Assembly: GCF_028548395.1 (NCBI RefSeq)
Contig: NZ_JAQQLA010000010.1
Coordinates: forward strand, 50,813-114,812
Direction of reading: 5' to 3'
DNA from: Vogesella indigofera
Lineage (GTDB): Bacteria; Pseudomonadota; Gammaproteobacteria; Burkholderiales; Chromobacteriaceae
Length of the DNA: 64,000 nucleotides
A model generated the notes under the pieces. It did no database searches and had not been told where the DNA came from. It saw nothing but the letters and a program-made list of their open reading frames with translations. Shown one piece after another: positions 57,833 through 64,000 of this stretch. Position 1 is the first letter of the stretch; each line of letters starts with the position of its first letter. The translations under genes were made by a program, and so were the position numbers.

Positions 57833-60001
57833 ATGAATAATCAGGAACACAAAGGCGCACAGGCGGATATTTCGCAACGTGCCACCCATCTGGATCCCTT
57901 GCTGGACTGCCTGTTCGAACTGACACGGCAGCACGGCATCACCACCACCCGCGACTCGCTGATTGCCGGCATCCCGCTGGAAGAACAGCGGCTGACCCCG
58001 GCGATGTTCTCGCGCGCGGCGCGGCGCGCCGGCCTGGTGTCGCGGGTATTGCGCAAGCCGCTGCACGAGCTGCCGGCGGCGCTGTTGCCGGCGGTGCTGC
58101 TGCTCAACGGCAACGACGCCTGCCTGCTGCGCGAGATCGACGCCGACGGTAACTACTACATTAGCCCGGCCGAGTTGCCGGAAGCGGTGCAGGTGCTGAG
58201 CGGCAGCGAGCTGGCCGCGCGCTACAGCGGGCTGGCCATCGTGGTCAAGCCGCGCTTCCGCTTCGACAAGCGGGTGCCGGAGCTGAACAAGGCACGTACC
58301 CAGCACTGGTTCTGGCACGCCATCCTGCAGGGGCGTCCGCTGTACCGCGACGCGCTGATCGCCGCTTTCTTCGTCAACGTGTTCGCACTGGTGTTTCCGC
58401 TGTTCTCGATGAACGTGTACGACCGCGTGGTGCCCAATATGGCGTTTGACACGCTGTGGGTGCTGGGGCTGGGCGTACTGCTGATCCTGGTATTCGATTT
58501 CATCCTCAAGCTGACCCGCGGCTACCTGATCGACCTGGCCAGTAAGCGGGTGGACGTGATGCTGTCGGCACTGATCATGGAGCGCGTGCTCGGCATCCGC
58601 ATGGAGGCGCGACCGGCCTCGGTCGGTGCCTTTGCGGCCAACCTTCGCGCCTTCGAGACGGTACGCGACTTCATCGCCTCCGCCACGGTGACCACGCTGG
58701 TGGACGTGCCGTTCGCGTTGCTGTTCGTGTTCGTGATCTTCTGGATCTCGCCGTGGATGGTGTTGCCGCCGCTGGTGGCGATCCTGCTGATGCTGCTGCT
58801 GGCGTTCACGGTACAGGGGCAGATGCAGGAGCTGACCGAGACCACCTTCCGCGCCTCGTCGCAGCGCAACGCCCACCTGGTGGAAAGCCTGGTCGGCCTG
58901 GAAACCATCAAGACCCTCGGCGCCGAAGGCGTGCTGCAGGGGCGCTGGGAGAAGGCGACGCTGTTCCTGGCGCAGGTCGGCAGCCGCCTCAAGTTCCTGT
59001 CGGCGGTGACCATGAACTTCGCCGGTTTCATCCAGCAGCTGATGTCGGTGTCGATCATCATCATCGGTGTCTACCTGATCAAGGAGGGGCTGTCGTCGGT
59101 CGGCGGCCTGATCGCCTGCACCATGCTGGCCGGTCGCGCCATTGCGCCGATGGGCGCGGTGGCCGGACTGATGACGCAGTTCAACAACGCCAAGTCGTCG
59201 CTGGACTCGCTGGAAGGGCTGATGAAAATGCCGGTGGAGCGCGAAGAGGAAGCCACCTTCTTCCACCGTACCCACTTCAACGGCGACATCGAGTTCTCCA
59301 ACGTATCGTTCACCTATCCCAACAGCCCGCTTGGCGCGCTGCACAATGTGTCGTTCCGTATCCGGGCCGGCGAGAAGGTGGCCATCCTCGGCCGTGTCGG
59401 CTCCGGCAAGTCCACCATCCAGAAGCTGATCATGGGCCTGTACCAGCCGCAGCAGGGTTCGACCCGCATTGACGGTGTCGACCTGCGCCAGATCGATCCG
59501 GCCGAGTTGCGCCGCAACGTCGGCTACGTGTCGCAGGAGCCGGTACTGTTCTACGGCACGCTGCGCCAGAACATCAGCATGGGCCAGCCGCACGTACACG
59601 ATGCCAGTATCGCCGCCGCCGCGGATCTGGCCGGGCTGAGCGAGTTCGTCAACAGCCATCCGGAAGGCTTCGACATGGTGATCGGCGAGCGCGGCGAATC
59701 GCTGTCCGGCGGCCAGCGCAAGGCGATCACCATCGCCCGCGCGCTGCTGAACGCCCCGCCGATCATGCTGCTGGACGAACCGACCAGCAATATGGACCAC
59801 AGTACCGAGGCGGCGATGAAACGTACCTTCGAGAAAATCATGCCGGGCAAGACCATGGTGCTGGTGACGCACCACACCGCGCTGCTGGATCTGGCGGATC
59901 GCATCATCGTGATCGACCAGGGCCGCATCCTGGCGGATGGTCCGAAGGCAGAGGTGGTCCAGGCCCTGCAACAAGGCAAGATCGGAAGGGCACAAGTATG
60001 A
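57833..60001 (+). CDS. lapB: Type I secretion ABC transporter, LapB/HlyB class
   Basis: The 722-residue inner-membrane exporter has an N-terminal C39-peptidase-like domain (about residues 20-140) without a cysteine where the protease nucleophile belongs, as in LapB and HlyB. A six-helix transmembrane domain (about 165-445) and an ATPase domain follow, with Walker A GRVGSGKST, signature LSGGQRKA and Walker B IMLLDEPTS. It would export the giant adhesin encoded downstream in one step. Its stop overlaps the next ATG. No outer-membrane TolC/LapE gene is visible in the window. Confidence 0.94.
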   Translation: MNNQEHKGAQADISQRATHLDPLLDCLFELTRQHGITTTRDSLIAGIPLEEQRLTPAMFSRAARRAGLVSRVLRKPLHELPAALLPAVLLLNGNDACLLREIDADGNYYISPAELPEAVQVLSGSELAARYSGLAIVVKPRFRFDKRVPELNKARTQHWFWHAILQGRPLYRDALIAAFFVNVFALVFPLFSMNVYDRVVPNMAFDTLWVLGLGVLLILVFDFILKLTRGYLIDLASKRVDVMLSALIMERVLGIRMEARPASVGAFAANLRAFETVRDFIASATVTTLVDVPFALLFVFVIFWISPWMVLPPLVAILLMLLLAFTVQGQMQELTETTFRASSQRNAHLVESLVGLETIKTLGAEGVLQGRWEKATLFLAQVGSRLKFLSAVTMNFAGFIQQLMSVSIIIIGVYLIKEGLSSVGGLIACTMLAGRAIAPMGAVAGLMTQFNNAKSSLDSLEGLMKMPVEREEEATFFHRTHFNGDIEFSNVSFTYPNSPLGALHNVSFRIRAGEKVAILGRVGSGKSTIQKLIMGLYQPQQGSTRIDGVDLRQIDPAELRRNVGYVSQEPVLFYGTLRQNISMGQPHVHDASIAAAADLAGLSEFVNSHPEGFDMVIGERGESLSGGQRKAITIARALLNAPPIMLLDEPTSNMDHSTEAAMKRTFEKIMPGKTMVLVTHHTALLDLADRIIVIDQGRILADGPKAEVVQALQQGKIGRAQV

Positions 60002-61395
60002 AAAAACTGATCAACAAACTGTGGCAAACGTCGCAGGCCAAGCGCAGCCCGCTGGTGCGCCGCGTGCTGGACTGGACCACGGCGGAAGACCTGCAGGACC
60101 GCCAGGATTTTGCTGCCGACGCCGAGTGGGCGATTCTGGAGCAGAATCCGCAGCGGCCGCGCATGTTTATCTGGGTGATCGGCCTGTTCCTGGTGTCGGC
60201 GGTGCTGTGGTCGGCGTTCGCCACGCTCGACGAAGTGGCGCGCGGCGAGGGCAAGGTGGTACCGACCAGCCAGATCCAGCATCTGCAGAGCCTGGATGGC
60301 GGCGTGGTGTCGAAGATCCTGGTGAAAGAGGGCGATATCGTCGAACGCGGCCAACTGTTGCTGCAGGTCGACAACACCCGCTTCGTGTCCTCGCTCAACG
60401 AAAACCAGTCGCAGGTGCTGTCGCTGCAGGCCAAGGCCTCGCGGCTGCGGGCCCTGGCAGAAGGCAAGCCGTTCTCGCTGCCGCCGGAAGTGACCAGCCA
60501 GGCGCCGGAAATCGCGCGTCAGGAAATGGATCTCTACCAGTCCAAACGCATGGAGCTGGACGCCAACGTTTCCATCGCCCGCCAGCAGCTGGCGCAGCGG
60601 ACCGAAGAGCTGAACGAGGCGCGCGCGCGGCGCGAACAGGCCAACCAGGGGCTGGAACTGACCATGCGCGAGTTGACGGTGACGCGGCCGCTGCTGAAGT
60701 CCGGTGCGGTGTCCGAGGTCGACGTGTTGCGGCTGGAGCGTGATGTGTCGCGCTATCGCGGCGAACGCGACATGTCCAATGCGCAGGTGCCGAAGATCCA
60801 GTCCGCGATCAGCGAGGCTAACCGCAAGATCCAGGAGGTGGAGCTGGCGTTCCGCAACCAGGCCAGTACCGAGCTGTCGGAAACGCTGGCCAAGCTGAGC
60901 ACGCTCGGCGCCGGCAGTGCCGCGCTGCAGGACAAGGTCAACCTCACCGAGGTCCGCTCGCCGGTGCGCGGTGAGGTCAAGCGCCTGCTGGTCAACACCG
61001 TCGGTGGCGTGGTCCAGCCGGGCCGCGACATTCTCGAGATCGTGCCGCTGGACGATTCGCTGCTGATCGAGGCCAAGGTCTCTCCGCGCGATATCGCCTT
61101 CCTGCATCCGGGGCAGCCGGTGTTTGTCCGTTTTACCGCCTATGACTCCACTATCTACGGCGGCCTCAAGGGCAAGCTGCATCAGATTGGTGCCGACTCC
61201 ATCACCGACGACAAGGGCAACACCTACTACGTGGTCAAGGTCAAGACCGATGCCGCGCACCTGAGCGAGAAGAAACTGCCGATCATCCCCGGCATGGTGG
61301 CGGAAGTCGACATCATCACCGGGCACAAGAGCGTGCTGAACTACCTTCTGAAACCGGTATTACGTGCCAAAGCACAAGCCCTGAGCGAACGCTGA
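59998..61395 (+). CDS. lapC: Type I secretion membrane-fusion protein, LapC/HlyD class
   Basis: The 465-residue adaptor has a cytoplasmic N-terminus, one transmembrane helix (about residues 57-77), a biotinyl-lipoyl-like half (IQHLQSLDGGVVSKILVKEGD), a long coiled coil (about 130-315) and the HlyD C-terminal domain with EIVPLDD and IYGGLKGKL. It links the ABC exporter to an outer-membrane channel. It is coupled to the exporter gene by a four-base overlap. Confidence 0.94.
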   Translation: MKKLINKLWQTSQAKRSPLVRRVLDWTTAEDLQDRQDFAADAEWAILEQNPQRPRMFIWVIGLFLVSAVLWSAFATLDEVARGEGKVVPTSQIQHLQSLDGGVVSKILVKEGDIVERGQLLLQVDNTRFVSSLNENQSQVLSLQAKASRLRALAEGKPFSLPPEVTSQAPEIARQEMDLYQSKRMELDANVSIARQQLAQRTEELNEARARREQANQGLELTMRELTVTRPLLKSGAVSEVDVLRLERDVSRYRGERDMSNAQVPKIQSAISEANRKIQEVELAFRNQASTELSETLAKLSTLGAGSAALQDKVNLTEVRSPVRGEVKRLLVNTVGGVVQPGRDILEIVPLDDSLLIEAKVSPRDIAFLHPGQPVFVRFTAYDSTIYGGLKGKLHQIGADSITDDKGNTYYVVKVKTDAAHLSEKKLPIIPGMVAEVDIITGHKSVLNYLLKPVLRAKAQALSER

Positions 61396-61396
61396 C

Positions 61397-61996
61397 ATGC
61401 CGACACTACTCATCACCAGCAGTCCCTCATTGAAGGACCACTTGCAAGCCGCTCTCGATCGCGAGCTGGAAGTGTACGACGCCTTGTCGGCCCTGGCCGA
61501 GCAGCCGCAGCGCTGCGCCCAGGGGGTGGTGTGGGTGGATGCCGACAATCAGGATGAGGCGCTGCTGGCGCGGCTGTGCCGCGGCGATTTCGGCCGTGCC
61601 CGCGTGATCGTGCTGAGCAGCACGCCGTCCGACCGCCAGGCGGTGCAGTGGCTGGGGGCGGGGGCGGCCGGTTACCTCAACGCCTTCTCGCAGCCGGAAA
61701 CGCTGCAGCAGGTCAGCGCGGTGGTGGCGGCGGATGGCATCTGGGTCGGTGTCGGCCTGATGCAGCAATTGTGCGCCCGTTTCGGCCAGGTCGCCCGCAC
61801 CGACAGCCCGCTGCTGGCACAGCTGACCGAGCGCGAACGCGAAGTGGTCGGCCACCTGCGCGAGGGCAAGAGCAACAAGCAGATCGCCCGCGACATGGAC
61901 ATCTCCGAACGCACGGTCAAGGCCCACCTCACCGCCATTTTCGGCAAGCTGGGGGTGCCGGACCGGGTGCAACTGCTGCTGAAACTGTCCAGCTGA
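61397..61996 (+). CDS. NarL/FixJ-type regulator with a degenerate receiver
   Basis: The 199-residue protein has a receiver-like N-terminal half (about residues 1-120) and a clear LuxR-type helix-turn-helix at the C-terminus (LTEREREVVGHLREGKSNKQIA, SERTVKAHLTAIFGKLG). The receiver lacks the paired acidic residues after strand 1 (TSSPSL instead). It also lacks the conserved Lys after strand 5 (GYLNAF), so normal phosphorylation control is doubtful. It starts one base after the lapC stop and precedes the adhesin, so it probably regulates adhesin or secretion genes. Confidence 0.88.
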   Translation: MPTLLITSSPSLKDHLQAALDRELEVYDALSALAEQPQRCAQGVVWVDADNQDEALLARLCRGDFGRARVIVLSSTPSDRQAVQWLGAGAAGYLNAFSQPETLQQVSAVVAADGIWVGVGLMQQLCARFGQVARTDSPLLAQLTEREREVVGHLREGKSNKQIARDMDISERTVKAHLTAIFGKLGVPDRVQLLLKLSS

Positions 61997-62040
61997 CGCG
62001 TACTGCCCTTTAGTACAACTCCCTTCAGTACCATAGCCGC

Positions 62041-62092
62041 CCCCCACGCTCGCCTCTACAACTAGAGAATCAATAACGAGTGTGGGGGTTTT
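62041..62092 (+). promoter_or_regulatory. Hairpin that covers the adhesin ribosome-binding site (or attenuator)
   Basis: CCCCCACGCTCG (62041-62052) pairs with CGAGTGTGGGGG (62077-62088) over 12 positions with one G-T wobble. The 24-base loop contains a small CTCT/AGAG hairpin. TTTT follows directly, and the adhesin ATG is at 62096. The GGGGG at 62084-62088, seven bases before the ATG, is the only visible Shine-Dalgarno and is fully inside the stem. The element may be a terminator, a translational switch, or both. Confidence 0.7.
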
Positions 62093-62095
62093 ATC

Positions 62096-64000
62096 ATGGC
62101 TACCGCTACCAACATTGCCCAAGGCAGGGTCGTCGCCATCATCGGCAAGATCATCGCCATCGCGCCGGACGGCAGCGAGCGCATCCTGAAACTGGGCGAC
62201 ATCGTAGCCACCGGCGACCGCCTGATCATCCCCGCCGACGGCGTGATCGAGCTGCAGTCGGCCAGCGGTAATATCGTGCGTATCGCCGAAGCCCGCGACC
62301 TCACCATCACCGATGATGTGTTCAACACCGCCTCCGGTGACGCCAGCGATGCGGCCATCGCCACGCTCAGTCCGGAAGCCGAACAGGCACTGGCGGCACT
62401 GGAACGCGGCCAGGATCCGTTGCAAGAGCTGGAAGCCACCGCAGCCGGCCTGGCGGCGGGGGGCGGCGAAGACGGCGGCAACTCCTTCACCCGCATCGGC
62501 CGCGTGGCCGAGGGCATCAGCCCGCTGTCGCTGGACAACGGGCTCGACAGCGGCAACCCGCCACTGCAACAGGCCTCGCTTGGTGACGCCGTGCTCATCC
62601 CGGCAACCCCGAGCATTCAGGTGGGCCAGCCGGGCATTGCGACCGGTGATGTCACCGTTGAAGAGGGTCTGGATGCCGTGTTCGGTGTCAGCATCACCGC
62701 TGCCGCTGCCGGCAGCAGCCTGGTGTTGGTCTTCGGCAATGGCTCTGCCCTGTCGCCGGCCGACTACGCCGCCACGACTTTCCAGTACAGTACCGACGGC
62801 GGGGTCAGCTGGAATGACTACACCGGCGCCATCGCGATCAACGCCGGCGCCAGCCAGTTGCTGGTGCGCACCAGCACCGTCGACGACAGCGTGGATGAGG
62901 CCAACGAGAACTTCACCCTGAGCGCCACGCTGAGCAGTGGCGGTGCCAGCTACAGCGACAGTGCGGTGGCCACCATCGTCGACAATGACGTGCCGACCAT
63001 TCGTTTTGGCAATCCGGAGGCGGAAAGCGGCGATATCACCGTGCCGGAAGGCAATCCGGCGACCTTTGAACTGCACGTCACCGGCGCCGCCGCCGGCAGC
63101 ACGCTGCAGCTGACCCTGGCCGACGGCACCGCGCTGAGCCCGGCGGACTACGCTTCCGGCAACTTCCAGTACAGCACCGACAATGGCGTCAGCTGGACGA
63201 CCTACAGTGGCGCCATCACGTTGGCCGCAGGCGATAGCGACCTGTTGATCCGCACCACCACGGTCGGTGACAGCGTCGACGAGGCGAACGAAACCTTCAC
63301 CCTCGGCGCCACGCTGAACAGCAACGGCAGCAGCTACGGCGACAGCGCCATCGCCACCATCGTCGACGACGACATCCCGAGCATCTTCTTCGGCGAGAGC
63401 GACACCGCCAGCGGCGACATCCTGGTGCCGGAAGGCGACCCGGCCACCTTTGAACTGCACGTAACCGCCGCCGCCGCCGGCAGCACGCTGCAGCTGACCC
63501 TGGCCGACGGCACCGCGCTGAGCCCTGACGACTACGCCGCCGGTACCTTCGAGTACAGTACTGACAACGGTGTCAGCTGGAGCAGCTACAGTGGCGCCAT
63601 CACGCTGGCCGCCGGTGACACCGATCTGCTGATCCGTACCACCACGGTCGGTGACAGCGTTGACGAAGCGAACGAAACCTTCACCCTCGGTGCCACGCTG
63701 AGCAGCAACGGCAGCAGCTATGGCGACAGTGCCACCGCCACCATCGTCGATGACGACATCCCCACCATCTTCTTCGGCGAGAGCGACACCGCCAGCGGCG
63801 ACATCACCGTGCCGGAAGGCGAGCCGGCCACCTTCGAGCTGCACGTTACCGGGGCCGCCGTCGGTAGCACACTGCAACTGACCCTGGCCGACGGCACCGC
63901 GCTGAGCCCGGCGGACTACGCTTCCGGCAACTTCCAGTACAGCACCGACAATGGCGTCAGCTGGACGACCTACAGTGGCGCCATCACGTTGGCCGCAGGC
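62096..64000 (+). CDS. Giant LapA-like repetitive adhesin (3' end beyond the window)
   Basis: The frame is open from ATG 62096 to the window edge (635 residues) and the protein is surely much longer. The first 100 residues (GRVVAIIGKIIAIAPDGSERILKLGDIVATGDRL) match the N-terminal retention module of LapA-type adhesins, which plugs the outer-membrane channel. A LapG-type protease site TAAG lies at residues 115-118, followed by FTRIGRVAEG. From residue 171 come 128-residue repeats with VPEG, FELHVT and VDDDIP motifs, resembling Calx-beta-like extender domains. Secretion by the adjacent LapB/LapC-like system and c-di-GMP-controlled release are inferred from the family. Confidence 0.88.
   Translation, partial: MATATNIAQGRVVAIIGKIIAIAPDGSERILKLGDIVATGDRLIIPADGVIELQSASGNIVRIAEARDLTITDDVFNTASGDASDAAIATLSPEAEQALAALERGQDPLQELEATAAGLAAGGGEDGGNSFTRIGRVAEGISPLSLDNGLDSGNPPLQQASLGDAVLIPATPSIQVGQPGIATGDVTVEEGLDAVFGVSITAAAAGSSLVLVFGNGSALSPADYAATTFQYSTDGGVSWNDYTGAIAINAGASQLLVRTSTVDDSVDEANENFTLSATLSSGGASYSDSAVATIVDNDVPTIRFGNPEAESGDITVPEGNPATFELHVTGAAAGSTLQLTLADGTALSPADYASGNFQYSTDNGVSWTTYSGAITLAAGDSDLLIRTTTVGDSVDEANETFTLGATLNSNGSSYGDSAIATIVDDDIPSIFFGESDTASGDILVPEGDPATFELHVTAAAAGSTLQLTLADGTALSPDDYAAGTFEYSTDNGVSWSSYSGAITLAAGDTDLLIRTTTVGDSVDEANETFTLGATLSSNGSSYGDSATATIVDDDIPTIFFGESDTASGDITVPEGEPATFELHVTGAAVGSTLQLTLADGTALSPADYASGNFQYSTDNGVSWTTYSGAITLAAG
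62606..64000 (+). repeat. 384-base tandem repeats in the adhesin gene
   Basis: Units begin at 62606, 62990, 63374 and 63758, each exactly 384 bases (128 codons) apart. The first is diverged. Where both can be read, units 2 and 4 are nearly identical (one difference over about 130 bases near 63110-63240 against 63878-64000), whereas unit 3 differs more, so copies alternate. Units 2 and 4 contain the GTTGGCCGCA 10-mer; unit 3 does not. Confidence 0.92.

Noticed and set aside
57716-59995. Minus-strand frame of 759 residues opposite lapB
   Set aside because: His/Arg/Gln-rich shadow of the ABC transporter.
61427-63877. Minus-strand frame of 816 residues opposite the regulator and adhesin
   Set aside because: Its repeats simply mirror the adhesin repeats; the plus frame has a start, retention module and TAAG site.
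62606-64000. CRISPR-like array
   Set aside because: The periodicity is 384 bases, in frame and coding, not short direct repeats with unique spacers.

Overview
The window is GC-rich (about two thirds G+C), gene-dense chromosomal DNA of a betaproteobacterium. The linkages dusB-fis-purH-purD, ilvIHC-pssA-leuA, the coxBAC/ctaG/DUF2970/SURF1/ctaA/ctaB/sco block and hisGDCBHAFIE-hinT-tatABC are typical of that class. Together with the dense short repeat described below they suggest Neisseriales (Chromobacteriaceae, Vogesella- or Chromobacterium-like); the family and genus are inference. I see no tRNA, CRISPR array, prophage or insertion sequence.

Layout. 1-7.5 kb: a methyltransferase cut by the left edge, an EamA exporter, and the outer-membrane assembly pair tamA-tamB. 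7.6-12.9 kb: a double-Cache/PAS/GGDEF/EAL protein (minus strand), RNase P RNA, dusB-fis. 13-20.4 kb: purH, purD, an orphan periplasmic binding protein, a TsaC-like protein, a tolQ without tolR, a GST and fumC. 20.5-23.6 kb: a split Aer-like PAS/chemoreceptor pair and a YedA-like exporter. 23.6-31.3 kb: an N-acetylglucosamine regulon (GntR repressor, nagA, SIS-type deaminase, three-domain PTS protein nagF, permease nagE) behind inverted operator-like repeats. 31.3-39.3 kb: branched-chain amino acid genes ilvI-ilvH-ilvC, pssA, an HTH-leuA fusion, and bioD. 39.3-47.7 kb: a caa3-type cytochrome c oxidase with its assembly factors and heme A synthesis. 47.7-55.5 kb: a PilZ protein and the whole histidine pathway. 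55.5-57.6 kb: hinT, tatABC, DUF2069. 57.8-64 kb: a type I secretion system (LapB/LapC-like), a LuxR-type regulator with a degenerate receiver, and the start of a giant repetitive LapA-like adhesin that runs off the right edge.

The most striking signal is a dispersed 10-mer, GTTGGCCGCA (extended consensus AAGGTTGGCCGCAA). I located 41 exact copies in 64 kb on both strands, about 1 per 1.6 kb against well under one expected from base composition. Copies lie inside genes, in interdomain linkers and between genes, several as back-to-back inverted pairs. This is how the DNA uptake sequences of Neisseriaceae and the uptake signal sequences of Pasteurellaceae behave, but the sequence differs from the dialects I know, so I propose it as a candidate uptake-sequence dialect.

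Other notable points are the HTH domain fused in frame to LeuA with matching operator-like repeats upstream, the hairpin that holds the only visible Shine-Dalgarno of the adhesin, a LapG-type TAAG site in the adhesin, a degenerate second EIIB domain in NagE, and three c-di-GMP-linked elements (GGDEF/EAL, PilZ, LapA-type adhesin) in one window.
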